Part shown: positions 44,796 through 53,911 of the stretch, piece by piece
Layout of the letters: each line of letters starts with the position of its first letter
Numbering within the stretch: position 1 is the first letter of the stretch
DNA from: Albimonas sp036154955
GTDB taxonomy: Bacteria > Pseudomonadota > Alphaproteobacteria > Rhodobacterales > Rhodobacteraceae
Length of the DNA: 64,000 nucleotides
Reading direction: 5' to 3'
NCBI GenBank assembly: GCA_036154955.1
Contig: JAYZWL010000042.1
Location: 1-64,000 of the forward strand
The notes under the pieces: model-generated
Seen by the model: only the letters and a program-made list of their open reading frames with translations
Databases searched by the model: none
Told to the model about the DNA's origin: nothing
Position numbers and translations under genes: made by a program

Positions 44796-45692
44796 TCAGC
44801 GCCCCCGCCAGCGCAGCGCGTCGATCATCAGCTGGAAGGCCGGCGCGTTCTGCCGGCGGCTGGGGTAATACAGGTGGTAGCCCGGAAAATGGGGCGACCA
44901 GTCCTCCAGCGCCGTTTCCAGCCGGCCGTCGTCGATCAGCGGGCGGAGATGGTCCTCGGGCAGGCAGGCCATGCCCATGCCCTGCACGGCGGCCTCGACG
45001 ATCAGGTCGGGGTCGTTGCAGGCGAAGCGGCCGTCGACGCGCACGTTGACCGGCCGCCCGGCCTTTTCGAACTCCCAGGCGTAGAGCCCGCCCAGCGTCT
45101 CCAGCCGCAGGTTGATGCAGGTCCGCCCGGTCAGGTCGCAGGGGGTCTCCGGCCGGCCATGCTCGGCGAACCAGCCGGGCGAGGCGACGACCAGCATCCG
45201 CATCTCCGGGCCGATGCGCACGGCGATCATGTCCTTCTCGACCTCCTCGCCCAGCCGCACGCCCGCGTCGAAACGGCCGTCCACGATGTCGGCGAACCGC
45301 TGGTCCACCGCGATCTCCACTTTCACGTCGGGGTTCTCCGCCATCACCTTCAGCGCCGCCGGCATCAGGATGGTGCGCGCCGCGTGGCGGGACGAGTTGA
45401 TGCGCACCGTCCCCGCGGGGCGGGAGCGGAGCGCGGTCAGCGCCTCCAGCCGGGCCTCGATGTCGCCGAAGGCGGGGCGCAGGGTCTCGACCAGCTGCTC
45501 GCCCGCTTCGGTGAGGGCGACGTTGCGGGTGGTGCGGGTCAGCAGGCGCAGGCCCAGCCGCTCCTCCAGCCGCCGCACGGTGTGGGAGAGCGCGGATTGC
45601 GAGGCGCCGACGCGGGCGGCGGCGCGGGTGAAGCTGCGCTCCTCCGCCACGGCGAGGAAGGCGGCGAGGTCGCCGAGCTCGTCGCGTTTCAT
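44796..45692 (-). CDS. LysR-family transcriptional regulator
   Basis: A 298-residue LysR protein of the AraC-unrelated, CrgA-like group. The helix-turn-helix is ELGDLAAFLAVAEERSFTRAAARVGASQSALSHTVRRLEERLG. SRHAARTILMPAALKVM and DAGVRLGEEVEKDM are conserved in this group. AGGAGC precedes the ATG at 45692. It is divergent across 250 bp from a serine hydrolase gene. The effector is unknown; many relatives control adjacent oxidoreductases, but here the neighbour is a beta-lactamase-fold hydrolase. Confidence 0.9.
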   Translation of the reverse strand: MKRDELGDLAAFLAVAEERSFTRAAARVGASQSALSHTVRRLEERLGLRLLTRTTRNVALTEAGEQLVETLRPAFGDIEARLEALTALRSRPAGTVRINSSRHAARTILMPAALKVMAENPDVKVEIAVDQRFADIVDGRFDAGVRLGEEVEKDMIAVRIGPEMRMLVVASPGWFAEHGRPETPCDLTGRTCINLRLETLGGLYAWEFEKAGRPVNVRVDGRFACNDPDLIVEAAVQGMGMACLPEDHLRPLIDDGRLETALEDWSPHFPGYHLYYPSRRQNAPAFQLMIDALRWRGR

Positions 45693-45942
45693 TGATGAAG
45701 CTCCTGCATGGATTCGCCTGAAACCTAGCGTCCGGCCGCCGCCGGCGCCCAGACCGACCCGGGTCCGGACCCAACACGAAACCGTCAGCCGCCGCGGAGG
45801 CGGCCCGTCGCGCTCCCCGTTCGGCCGCGCGGCGCGGCGCAAGGTTGTGATCCGCGCCCCGATCCGGAACAGTCGGGCGCAACGCGCGACTCAAGGCGCG
45901 GCCCCGGGCGGCGCGGCCCCCGGACAGGTGAGGAGATCCCCC

Positions 45943-47166
45943 ATGTTCGACACCGTCAGCGATCCGTCCAGGCTGGGCTTCGATCCCGGCCGGCTCGCGC
46001 GTTTCCAGCCCTGGATGCAGGCCTGGGTGGATGCGGGCAAGCTGCCCGGCGCGCAGGTGCTGATCGCGCGGGGCGGCGAGGTCGCCTATCACGCGCTCGC
46101 CGGCCGGCGCGATGTGGAGGCGGGGACGCCCTGGACCCGGGACACGCTGGTCCGCATCTATTCGATGACCAAGCCGATCACCTCCGTCGCCTTCCTGATG
46201 CTGTTCGAGGACGCCAAGGTCCATCTCGACACGCCGCTGGACGAGATCCTGCCGGAATTCCGCGACGTGCGGGTGCTGATCCCCGGCGCGACCGCGCTGG
46301 ACCAGACCGAGGCGCCGGCGACCCGGCTGACGGTGCATCACCTGATCACCCACACCTCCGGCCTGACCTACGGTTTCAACGAGGGGCCGGTGGCCGAGGC
46401 GATGCGGGACCGCAAGCTCGACTTCTCCGAGAAGGGGGAGACGCTGGAGGCGACGGTGAAGCGGCTGGCCGAGCTGCCGCTGAACTTCAACCCCGGCGCG
46501 CGCTGGAACTACGGCGTGTCCACCGACGTGCTGGGCCGGGTGGTGGAGGCGGTGTCGGGCCTCCCGCTCGCGACCTATTTCCAGGAGCGGATCTTCGCGC
46601 CCCTGGGCATGGAGGACACGTTCTTCGAGGTGCCCGCCGCCAAGCTCGACCGCATGGCCGCCTGCTACGCCAAGACCCCGGAGCAGGACATGAAGCTGGT
46701 CGACCGCGGCCCGGCGACGGCCTGGGCGGAGGGCAAGGTCGTGCAGGCCTCGGGCGGGGGCGGGCTGGTGTCGACCATCGACGACTACCTGCGCTTCACC
46801 GAGATGCTGCGCGGCAAGGGCGCCTTCGGGGCCGAGCGGCTGCTGGCCCCGGGGACGGTGGAGCTGATGGCCACGAACGCGCTGCGCGGGGACCTGGCGG
46901 CGAACGGCCAGCCGGTGTTCTCGGAGGTTTCCTATGACGGGATCGGCTTCGGGCTGGGCGTGTCGGTGACGCTGGACCCGGGGCTGGCCAAGACGGCGGC
47001 GAGCGTGGGGGACTACGGCTGGGGCGGCATGGCCTCCACCGTGTTCTGGGTGGACCCGAAGCGGGACATGACCGCGATCTTCCTCACCCAGCTCGTGCCG
47101 TCCTCCACCTATCCGCTGCGCAAGGAGATGCGGGCGCTGGCCTATTCCTCGCTGACCGCGCCCTGA
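45943..47166 (+). CDS. serine hydrolase (class C beta-lactamase fold / esterase EstB type)
   Basis: A 407-residue serine hydrolase. The nucleophile is S74 in SMTK (S-x-x-K with Lys77), the conserved Tyr lies in WNYGVSTDVLG, and LTVHHLITHTSGLTYGF and GGGGLVSTIDDYLRF are family marks. No signal peptide is seen, which argues for a cytoplasmic esterase over a periplasmic beta-lactamase. The GAGGAGATCCCCC region upstream contains the ribosome site. The divergent LysR suggests inducible expression. Substrate is unknown. Confidence 0.88.
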   Translation: MFDTVSDPSRLGFDPGRLARFQPWMQAWVDAGKLPGAQVLIARGGEVAYHALAGRRDVEAGTPWTRDTLVRIYSMTKPITSVAFLMLFEDAKVHLDTPLDEILPEFRDVRVLIPGATALDQTEAPATRLTVHHLITHTSGLTYGFNEGPVAEAMRDRKLDFSEKGETLEATVKRLAELPLNFNPGARWNYGVSTDVLGRVVEAVSGLPLATYFQERIFAPLGMEDTFFEVPAAKLDRMAACYAKTPEQDMKLVDRGPATAWAEGKVVQASGGGGLVSTIDDYLRFTEMLRGKGAFGAERLLAPGTVELMATNALRGDLAANGQPVFSEVSYDGIGFGLGVSVTLDPGLAKTAASVGDYGWGGMASTVFWVDPKRDMTAIFLTQLVPSSTYPLRKEMRALAYSSLTAP

Positions 47167-47219
47167 AGCGGGGGGGCGCGCCCGCGCGTCCCGGACGGAT
47201 CCGGGGCGCGCGCGCGCGG

Positions 47220-48545
47220 TCACGCCCCCATATCCTGCGGCCCCTTCGGCCCGCCTTCGCCCGGGGCGGGGTCGGGGGCGCGCTGGGCGAAGCCGTGGCC
47301 GGCGTCGATCTCGCCCAGATAGTCGTGCTCGATCGCCGACAGCGCCTCGCCCCGGAACGCCGCTTCGAAGGCGCGCAGGCGTTTGTAGATCGACAGCATC
47401 TCCACGATCGTCGTCCAGGAATTCACCAGGAACTGGAAACTGTCCGAGACCTGCCCGAAGGCGGTCAGGATCTGCTGCCAGATGCCCAGGGTGATCTTGC
47501 CGGCGACGATGGTGGGCACGAGGATGATGTTGACGTAGATGTTGTCGGCCTGGATGAACAGGCCGCGCGCCACGTTGAAATACATGTAGTGCAGGTAAAG
47601 GCGGAAGTAGTTGCGCCGCACGTTTTCGAACAACTGCGCCACCGTCGGCGGCTGGGCGCGGTCAGGGTCGTCCTCGCCGTAGACCAGTTCCTTGCGATAG
47701 GCGGCCTCCACCCGCTGGTTGCGGAACTCCAGCCCCGGCAGCCTGATCCCCGCCACCGCCAGCAACGCCGTGCCGAAGGCCGCCCAGAACACCAGCGCGG
47801 TGAACAGGGGCTGCGGGATCGCGCCGACCAGCGGCAGTTCGGTCACGTATTCCGACAGGCTCCACAGCACCGGCAGGAAGGCCACCAGCGTCATGATCGC
47901 GTCGACCACCGAAACGCCCAGCCCCTCCATGATGGTGGCGAAGCGCATGGTGTCCTCCTGCACGCGCTGGGAGGCGCCCTCGATGGTGCGGATCCGCGAC
48001 CAGCGCGCCATGTAGAAATCGTTCATCGCGGTGCGCCAGCGGAACACGTAGTGGCTGACGAAGAAGCGGGTCAGCACGAAGACCAGCATGGAGACCATGG
48101 CGATCTCCACGAACAGCCAGATCAGCCCGTAAAGGTCCGCGGCCGTGACCTCGCCGGCGCCGGACAGCGCCGACTGGAAGGTGTCGAAGAACGGCCGCCG
48201 CCAGGCGTTGATCGCCACGCTGACCTGCACCCCGAAATAGGTGGTGAACAGGATGAAGGCGGAGCCGAGGATCGACCAGCGCTGCCAGGGATGGGGCGAG
48301 ACCACGAACCAGAAGGCCGCGAAGATGGCCACCCAGACTACGTAGAACAGGTAGAACCACAGGAAATCGGGGCTGTAGAAATAGCGCAGCCCCACGATGG
48401 GGGCCGCGTCCGGCGGGGCGAGGTCGAAGCCCAGCGCCCGGCCCAGCCCCCCGCCCGGCCCATACCAGACCGCCATGCCCAGCGCCGTCCACAGCAGCAC
48501 CGACAGGAAGAACGGCTTGGGTCGGGGGAAGAAGGACTCGAACAT
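47220..48545 (-). CDS. sbmA: SbmA/BacA family peptide transporter
   Basis: A 441-residue inner membrane transporter with about seven to eight helices. MFESFFPRPKPFFLSVLLWTALGM, WRTAMNDFYMARWSRIRTIEGASQRVQEDTMRFATIMEGLG and NVARGLFIQADNIYVNIILVPTIVAGKITLGIWQQI are diagnostic. The family uses the proton gradient to import antimicrobial peptides, bleomycin-like drugs and, in mycobacteria, B12; BacA is needed for symbiosis in rhizobia. The C-terminus has an extra Pro/Gly-rich tail. It is convergent with the serine hydrolase. No ATPase domain is present. Confidence 0.92.
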   Translation of the reverse strand: MFESFFPRPKPFFLSVLLWTALGMAVWYGPGGGLGRALGFDLAPPDAAPIVGLRYFYSPDFLWFYLFYVVWVAIFAAFWFVVSPHPWQRWSILGSAFILFTTYFGVQVSVAINAWRRPFFDTFQSALSGAGEVTAADLYGLIWLFVEIAMVSMLVFVLTRFFVSHYVFRWRTAMNDFYMARWSRIRTIEGASQRVQEDTMRFATIMEGLGVSVVDAIMTLVAFLPVLWSLSEYVTELPLVGAIPQPLFTALVFWAAFGTALLAVAGIRLPGLEFRNQRVEAAYRKELVYGEDDPDRAQPPTVAQLFENVRRNYFRLYLHYMYFNVARGLFIQADNIYVNIILVPTIVAGKITLGIWQQILTAFGQVSDSFQFLVNSWTTIVEMLSIYKRLRAFEAAFRGEALSAIEHDYLGEIDAGHGFAQRAPDPAPGEGGPKGPQDMGA

Positions 48546-48700
48546 GGGACCGCGGCTCCATCAGCGACGCGCCGGCGGCCGGAATGCAGGGGGCGCAGGC
48601 GCGAAGCATGTCCGCGCCGAACGAAGCTGGTAAGCCGGAAACCGCGATCAACCCGGGCGCGCGACACTTTTCCGCGCGGTTCCGCGATGGGGCGCGCGGC

Positions 48701-49486
48701 TCAGCCCGGCCGCGCCTCCTGCAGCTTCCGCACGCTTTCCAGCACGAAGCGGCGCGGCAGCAGCGGGGCGAGGCGCATCAAAAGCCGCCGGCGGGGGGTG
48801 ACCCCGGCGAAGACCTCCAGCTTGCCCGCCATCATCGCCTCGTAGCCGATCCGCGCCACCTCCGCCGCCGGGGTGGTGCGGTCGAAGAGAGGCGTGCGGT
48901 CCATGCCGGAGGTCGCGGCGAACTCGCTCTCGGTCGCGCCGGGCAGGAGCGTGGTGACGGTGACGCCGGTGTCCCGCAGCTCCTCCGCCAGCGCGCAGCC
49001 GAAGGACAGCAGGAAGGACTTGGAGGCGAAGTAGACCGCCTGCAGCGGCCCCGGCATCAGCGCGGCGGTGGAGGCGACGTTGAGGATGCGGCCGGATCCG
49101 CGGGCGACGAAGTCCGGCAGGAAAGCCCGGGCCAGCGCCGCGGGGGCCACCGTGTTCACCTGGATCATCTCCCGGTTCCGGGTCCAGTCCTGTTCGTGGA
49201 AGCGCCCGCGCAAGGCGAAACCGGCGTTGTTGACCAGCAGGTCGGGCAGGGCGCCTTCGGCCGCCAGCCGCTCGCGGATGCGGGCGGGGGCGGCCTCGTC
49301 GGCCAGGTCCTCGGGCAGGGTCAGGACCCGGACCCCATGGGCGCGGGTCAGCTCCTCCGCCAGCGCGTCCAGCCGGTCGGCCCGCCGCGCGGTGAGCGCC
49401 AGGTCGCCGCCCCTGGTCGCGTGCAGCCGCGCCAGTTCCGCCCCGATGCCGCTGGAGGCGCCGGTGATCAGCGCGAGGTTTTTCAT
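48701..49486 (-). CDS. SDR family NAD(P)-dependent oxidoreductase
   Basis: A 261-residue classical SDR with ITGASSGIGAELARLHA, NNAG (LLVNNAGFALRGRF), the catalytic Y152-x3-K156 in YFASK, and STAALMPGP holding the active-site Ser. The family marks resemble DltE/ketoreductases of the lipid-linked type. It is divergent from a TetR repressor, with two operators in the 110-bp gap, so it is very likely the repressor's target. Substrate is unknown. Confidence 0.9.
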   Translation of the reverse strand: MKNLALITGASSGIGAELARLHATRGGDLALTARRADRLDALAEELTRAHGVRVLTLPEDLADEAAPARIRERLAAEGALPDLLVNNAGFALRGRFHEQDWTRNREMIQVNTVAPAALARAFLPDFVARGSGRILNVASTAALMPGPLQAVYFASKSFLLSFGCALAEELRDTGVTVTTLLPGATESEFAATSGMDRTPLFDRTTPAAEVARIGYEAMMAGKLEVFAGVTPRRRLLMRLAPLLPRRFVLESVRKLQEARPG

Positions 49487-49509
49487 GGCGTCGCTCCCGC
49501 TCGGAAAAT

Positions 49510-49578
49510 CCGAATCTGAATTCGGTTTTGACAGGCGGCGGGTTCCGCGTCAATGAAACCGAATGCGCATTCGGGTTT
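49510..49578. promoter_or_regulatory. paired TetR operators in the SDR/tetR divergent promoter
   Basis: Two 16-bp palindromes share CCGAAT-N4-ATTCGG: CCGAATCTGAATTCGG (49510-49525) and CCGAATGCGCATTCGG (49559-49574), centres 49 bp apart. The second extends to AAACCGAAT...ATTCGGGTTT. A consensus -35 TTGACA (49528-49533) with CAATGA 17 bp later lies between and over them in the tetR direction. Both promoters would be covered by bound repressor. Confidence 0.85.
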
Positions 49579-49596
49579 CCAATCCATGATCGCCCC

Positions 49597-50253
49597 ATGA
49601 CCGGCCGCTGGACCTCCGACCTGCACTGGCGGCGCGCGAGCCTCCAGGGCCGCAGCGCGCGCACGCAGGAACGGCTGCTGGACGCGGCCGAGGCGCTGAT
49701 CCTGGAGGCGGGAACGGAAGCCGCCTCCATCGCGGCCATCGCGGCGCGGGCGGGCTGCTCGGTCGGCGCGGTCTATCACCATTTCCGGGACCGCAAGGCG
49801 CTGTTGCTCGCCAGCTTCCACCGGATGACGGAGGCCTATGAGGCGCTGAACCGCGCCGGCGCTGACCCCGCGCGGTGGGAGGGGGCGGGGGTGCGCGACC
49901 TCATCCGCGGGTATCTGGAGATCACGCTCGCCGCGTCGCGCGACAGCGGGGCGGCGAAGGCCGCGGCCTCGGCGGTGATGGCGGAGCATCCGGAACTCGC
50001 CGCCCATTACGCCGAGATCCAGGCCGAGACCCGTCGCGCGCTCCTGCGTCTCGTGCTGGTCCGGCGGGCGGAGATCGGGGCGGAGGATCCGGAGGCCGCC
50101 GCCCGCTTCGCCATCGACCAGACGGCGGCGATGCTGCGCGCCCGGCTCGACCCCGGCCAGCGCGCGGCGGCGCTGGAGGCGCGGCCGGACGCGGACTTCG
50201 TCGAGGAGGCGTTGCGGATGGTGGCGGGCTACCTCGCCCTGCCGCCCGACTGA
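49597..50253 (+). CDS. TetR/AcrR family transcriptional regulator
   Basis: A 218-residue repressor. The helix-turn-helix is SARTQERLLDAAEALILEAGTEAASIAAIAARAGCSVGAVYHHFRDRKALLLASF; the rest is an all-helical ligand-binding domain. The start at 49597 is chosen after the second operator; an upstream in-frame ATG at 49528 would place the operators inside the gene and is less likely. It is divergent from the SDR gene. A dispersed palindromic element lies about 60 bp after its stop. Confidence 0.9.
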   Translation: MTGRWTSDLHWRRASLQGRSARTQERLLDAAEALILEAGTEAASIAAIAARAGCSVGAVYHHFRDRKALLLASFHRMTEAYEALNRAGADPARWEGAGVRDLIRGYLEITLAASRDSGAAKAAASAVMAEHPELAAHYAEIQAETRRALLRLVLVRRAEIGAEDPEAAARFAIDQTAAMLRARLDPGQRAAALEARPDADFVEEALRMVAGYLALPPD

Positions 50254-50314
50254 CGGCCTGCCTGCGGCCCGACTGACGGACCGACGACGCCTGCGCGCGC
50301 GGGCCGCAGGCGGC

Positions 50315-50335
50315 GCCCCGGGCTCGACCCGGGGC
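50315..50335 (+). repeat. dispersed CCCCGGG palindrome, copy A
   Basis: CCCCGGG-N5-CCCGGGG within GC...GC, followed by CCTCGCG and, 17 bp later, GCCATC. It lies 62 bp after the tetR stop. Copies B (55500-55520) and C (62355-62375) share the same core, the same CCTCGCG extension and a nearby GCCATC, all in the transcription direction of the preceding gene. Confidence 0.8.
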
Positions 50336-50454
50336 CTCGCGGCGCGGGCCATCCCGTGCAGGGCTTCCGGTCAGGCGCGGGGCGCCGCCCGGTCCCCCTG
50401 TTCGCGGGGGGCGGGATCGGGCAGGCTCCCGGGACCGTCGCCGGAGGACCCGTC

Positions 50455-52299
50455 ATGTTCCGCGCCCCCCTCGCCGCCCTGCTTCTCGTCCTCGCCGCGT
50501 CCGCGGCGCCGGCGCAGCCGCTGGGTCTCGCCAATCCCGGGCCGGAGGCCACCGCGCAAGCCCCCGGCCAGGCCGCCGACGCCGTGGCGCCGGAGGGGGC
50601 GGGGCCGGACGCGCCGCCGCCGTTCGCCGACGACCCCGAGATCGCCGCCGCCCTCGCCGCCAAGGCCGCGGGCCGGCCGGTGCGGGCCGAAACGCGCATG
50701 GTGGTCGCCGCCCACCCGCTCGCCGCGAAAGCGGGGCTGCGGGTTCTGCGCGCGGGGGGCACGGCGGCGGACGCGATGGTGGCGGTGCAGGCGGTGCTGG
50801 GGCTGGTGGAGCCGCAGTCCTCCGGCCTCGGCGGCGGGGCGTTTCTGGTGTGGTTCGACGCCGAAACCGGCGCCCTGACCACGCTGGATGGGCGGGAGAC
50901 GGCGCCGCTGGCCGCGCGCCCGAAGCTGTTTCTCGACGCGGACGGCGAGCCGCTGGACTTCTTCGACGCGGTGGTGGGCGGGCTGTCGGTCGGGACCCCC
51001 GGCACGCCGGCGCTGATGGGCGAGGCGCATCGGCGCTGGGGGCGGCGGGACTGGGCGGGGCTCTTCGAGGACGCGATCGACCTCGCGACCGAGGGCTTCC
51101 CGGTCTCCCCCCGCCTCGCCGGCGCCATCGCCGAGGATGCGGAGCGGCTGGCGACGATCCCCGCCACGGCCGCCTATTTCCTGCCCGAAGGCGTCCCGCC
51201 CGCGCCCGGCGCGATCCTGCGAAACCCCGCCTACGCCCGCACGCTGGCCCGGCTGGCGCTGGGCGGGGCGGAGGCGTTCTACGGCGGAGAGATCGCGGCG
51301 AACATCGTGAAGACGGTGCGGGACACGGCCAATCCCGGGCGGCTGAGCGAAACCGACCTCGCGCTCTACCGGGTGGTGGAGCGGCCGCCGGTCTGCGTGG
51401 AATTCCGCGGCCGGGAGGTCTGCGGGATGGGGCCGCCCTCGTCCGGCGCGCTGACCGTCGGGCAGGTGTTGGGGATGCTGCGGGGCCATGACCTCGCCGC
51501 GCTGGGGCCCGACAGCGCAGAGGCGTGGCGGCTGGTCGGCGACGCCTCTCGCCTCGCCTTCGCCGACCGGGGGCGGTTCATGGCCGACGTGGACTTCGTG
51601 CCGATGCCCTCGGGGCTGACCGACGACGCCTATCTGGCGGAGCGCGCCGCCCTTCTGGCCGGCCCGCGGGCGCTGGAGACGGTCGCGCCGGGGCGGCCGG
51701 GCTGGGACCATGCGCGGCTGGGAGACGACGCCTCCATCGAGTTCCCGTCCACCTCGCATATCTCCATCGTCGACGGGTTCGGCAACGCGCTTTCGATGAC
51801 CACCACCATCGAGAACGGCTTCGGCTCCCGCCTGATGACGCCGGACGGGTTCCTGCTCAACAACGAGCTGACCGATTTCTCCTTCGCCACCCGGGATGCG
51901 GACGGGCGGCCCATCGCCAACCGGGTGGAGCCGGGCAAGCGGCCGCGGTCCTCCATGGCGCCGACCATCGTGATGAGGGACGGGCGGCCGGAGCTGGTGA
52001 TCGGCTCCCCCGGGGGCAGCCGGATCATCGGCTATGTGCTGGGCGCGGTGCTGGCGCATGTGGAATGGGGGATGGACGCGCAGGCGGCGGTCTCGGCCCC
52101 CCATCTCGTCAACCGCTTCGGCCGCTACGACCTGGAGGCCGGCACGGCGGCGGAGGCCCTGGCCGGGCCGCTGGAGGCGCTGGGCTACGAGGTGCGGGCG
52201 GGGGACCTGAACTCCGGCCTCCACGCCATCGCCATCGGGGCGGACGGGCTGGAAGGCGGCGCCGACCCGCGGCGGGAAGGCGTGGCGCTGGGGGACTGA
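50455..52299 (+). CDS. ggt: gamma-glutamyltransferase
   Basis: A 614-residue periplasmic N-terminal nucleophile hydrolase that cleaves glutathione and other gamma-glutamyl compounds. A signal peptide (FRAPLAALLLVLAASAAPAQ) precedes the mature protein. The autocatalytic/catalytic Thr is T433 in PSTSHISIVD; LGGGAFLVWFD, DGRETAPLAA, GPPSSGALTVGQ and SPGGSRIIGYVLGAVL are family blocks. CGGAGGA precedes the ATG at 50455. The length is normal. A terminator separates it from the convergent aminotransferase. Confidence 0.95.
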   Translation: MFRAPLAALLLVLAASAAPAQPLGLANPGPEATAQAPGQAADAVAPEGAGPDAPPPFADDPEIAAALAAKAAGRPVRAETRMVVAAHPLAAKAGLRVLRAGGTAADAMVAVQAVLGLVEPQSSGLGGGAFLVWFDAETGALTTLDGRETAPLAARPKLFLDADGEPLDFFDAVVGGLSVGTPGTPALMGEAHRRWGRRDWAGLFEDAIDLATEGFPVSPRLAGAIAEDAERLATIPATAAYFLPEGVPPAPGAILRNPAYARTLARLALGGAEAFYGGEIAANIVKTVRDTANPGRLSETDLALYRVVERPPVCVEFRGREVCGMGPPSSGALTVGQVLGMLRGHDLAALGPDSAEAWRLVGDASRLAFADRGRFMADVDFVPMPSGLTDDAYLAERAALLAGPRALETVAPGRPGWDHARLGDDASIEFPSTSHISIVDGFGNALSMTTTIENGFGSRLMTPDGFLLNNELTDFSFATRDADGRPIANRVEPGKRPRSSMAPTIVMRDGRPELVIGSPGGSRIIGYVLGAVLAHVEWGMDAQAAVSAPHLVNRFGRYDLEAGTAAEALAGPLEALGYEVRAGDLNSGLHAIAIGADGLEGGADPRREGVALGD

Positions 52300-52319
52300 G
52301 CGCGGCGCCCGAAACGCGA

Positions 52320-52352
52320 ACGGGCCGCCCCCCGGTCGGGAGGGCGGCCCGT
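52320..52352. terminator. terminator between ggt and the convergent aminotransferase
   Basis: An 11-bp perfect stem ACGGGCCGCCC / GGGCGGCCCGT with an 11-nt loop that can partly pair (CCCGGTCGGGA) begins 21 bp after the ggt stop. No strong T-tract is present on the plus strand. Confidence 0.6.
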
Positions 52353-52355
52353 CGA

Positions 52356-52427
52356 GCCCCGAAGGGCGAGCGCTGAAGGACGTGCCCCGAAGGGCGAGCC
52401 GTGCAGGACGTGCCCCGGAGGGCGGTC
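52356..52427. repeat. 28-bp tandem repeat, about 2.6 copies
   Basis: Units at 52356-52383 and 52384-52411 differ at few positions (GCCCCGAAGGGCGAGC... ending AGGACGT); a partial third begins at 52412. The array fills the space between the ggt terminator and the aminotransferase stop. It may be a slippage-prone structural element at the 3' end of that gene. Confidence 0.75.
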
Positions 52428-52428
52428 G

Positions 52429-53802
52429 TCAGCCCTTGCCGCAGACGTTGGTCAGGGCCTCGTCGATGGTGGCGAGGATCCGGTCGATGTCGTCGGCGGT
52501 CGAGATCAGCGCCGGGCTGAGGCAGAGCGTGTTGTTGAACCCGGGGATCGACCGGTTGGTCATGCCCAGGATCACCCCCTGGCGGTCGCAGTCGGCGACC
52601 ACGGCGGCGACGATCTTCTCGGCCAGCGGCTCCTTCGTCTCCCGGTCGGCGACCAGCTCGGCCCCGCAGAACAGGCCCATGCCGCGCACGTCGCCCACCA
52701 CCGCGTGCTTGTCCTTGATGGCGGCCAGCCCCTCCATCAGGCGGGCGCCCATGGTGGTGGTGTTGTCGAGAAGGCCCTCCTCCTCGATGATCTTCATGTT
52801 CTCGATGGCCGCGGCCGGACCGGCGGTGCAGCCGCCGAAGGTCGAGATGTCGCGGAAATGGTTCAGCGGATCCTCGGCGTCGTCGCGGAACAGGTCGAAG
52901 ACGGCCTCGGTGGTCACCAGGCAGGCGATGGCGGCGTAGCCCGAGGCGACGCCCTTGGCCATGGTCACCATGTCCGGCTGCACGCCGAACTGCTGGTAGC
53001 CGAACCACTTGCCGGTGCGCCCCACGCCGCAGACCACCTCGTCGATATGCAGGAGGATGTCATACTTGCGGCAGATCTCCTGCACCCGCTCCCAGTAGCC
53101 CTTCGGCGGGACGATGACGCCGCCGCCCGCGGTCACGGGTTCGAGGCAGAGGGCGCCCACGGTGTCGGGGCCTTCGCGCAGGATGACCTCCTCGATCGCG
53201 TCGGCGGCGCGCTGGCCGTAATTCTCCACGTCCCACTGGGCGCGGTATTCGAGGCAGTGCGGCACGGGGACGAAACCGGGCACGAAGGGCCCGTACTGGG
53301 CGGCGCGCTGCTCCTGCCCGCAGGCGGAGAGGGCGCCGATGGTGGTGCCGTGATAGTCGCGGTCGCGATAGAGGATCTTGTTCTTCTTGCCGCCATAGCG
53401 CTTGTGCGCGATCTGGCGGACCATCTTGAAGGCCTTCTCGTTCGCCTCGGACCCGCTGTTGGTGTAGTAGACGCGGGACATGCCCGGCATCTTCTCGATC
53501 AACGCCTGGGCGAACAGGGCGCCGGGGATCGAGCCGGCGGACCCGGCGAAGTAGTTCATCTTCACCAGCTGGTCGCGCACCGCATCCGCGATGCGCTCCC
53601 GCCCGTAGCCGACATTGACGGTCCACACGCCGCCCGAGACGGCGTCCATGAACTCCCGCCCGTTCTGATCCCAGACCGAGAGGCCCTTGCCCTCGACGAT
53701 GATGCGCGGGTCCTTCTGGTCGAAGGCCCGGTGCTGGAACAGGTGGTGCCAGACATGCGCGCGGTCGGCGGCCACCACGCCGGAGATGTCGTTGTCATAC
53801 AT
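52429..53802 (-). CDS. tpa: taurine-pyruvate aminotransferase-like class III transaminase
   Basis: A 457-residue PLP enzyme of aminotransferase class III. The Schiff-base lysine is K283 in TMAKGVASGY; YTNSGSEANEKAFKM, RDRDYHGTTIGALS and HIDEVVCGVGRTGKW are the fold markers. The whole N-terminus (DNDISGVVAADRAHVWHHLFQH) matches taurine-pyruvate aminotransferase rather than generic omega-transaminases. Product would be sulfoacetaldehyde plus alanine. Xsc and a taurine ABC transporter are not in the window. Direct repeats upstream resemble TauR sites, supporting the call; hypotaurine or beta-alanine specificity cannot be excluded. Confidence 0.8.
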   Translation of the reverse strand: MYDNDISGVVAADRAHVWHHLFQHRAFDQKDPRIIVEGKGLSVWDQNGREFMDAVSGGVWTVNVGYGRERIADAVRDQLVKMNYFAGSAGSIPGALFAQALIEKMPGMSRVYYTNSGSEANEKAFKMVRQIAHKRYGGKKNKILYRDRDYHGTTIGALSACGQEQRAAQYGPFVPGFVPVPHCLEYRAQWDVENYGQRAADAIEEVILREGPDTVGALCLEPVTAGGGVIVPPKGYWERVQEICRKYDILLHIDEVVCGVGRTGKWFGYQQFGVQPDMVTMAKGVASGYAAIACLVTTEAVFDLFRDDAEDPLNHFRDISTFGGCTAGPAAAIENMKIIEEEGLLDNTTTMGARLMEGLAAIKDKHAVVGDVRGMGLFCGAELVADRETKEPLAEKIVAAVVADCDRQGVILGMTNRSIPGFNNTLCLSPALISTADDIDRILATIDEALTNVCGKG

Positions 53803-53887
53803 GGTCGATAGGCTCCAACGAGCGGATAACATTTTCCAGCTATGCACCTGCGGGCGGCGAGGCGCCAGAACCAGCGGGCCGGGATCC

Positions 53888-53911
53888 ATGAGTCCAGACC
53901 TATGGATCCAG
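53888..53911 (-). promoter_or_regulatory. putative TauR-type direct repeat upstream of tpa
   Basis: On the minus strand CTGGATCCAT-N4-CTGGACTCAT forms two 10-bp direct repeats 14 bp apart, ending 86 bp before the tpa start. From memory, Rhodobacter capsulatus TauR (a MocR-type activator) binds direct repeats of the form CTGGAC(T/C)TAA upstream of taurine genes; the match is close. No tauR gene is in the window. Confidence 0.55.
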
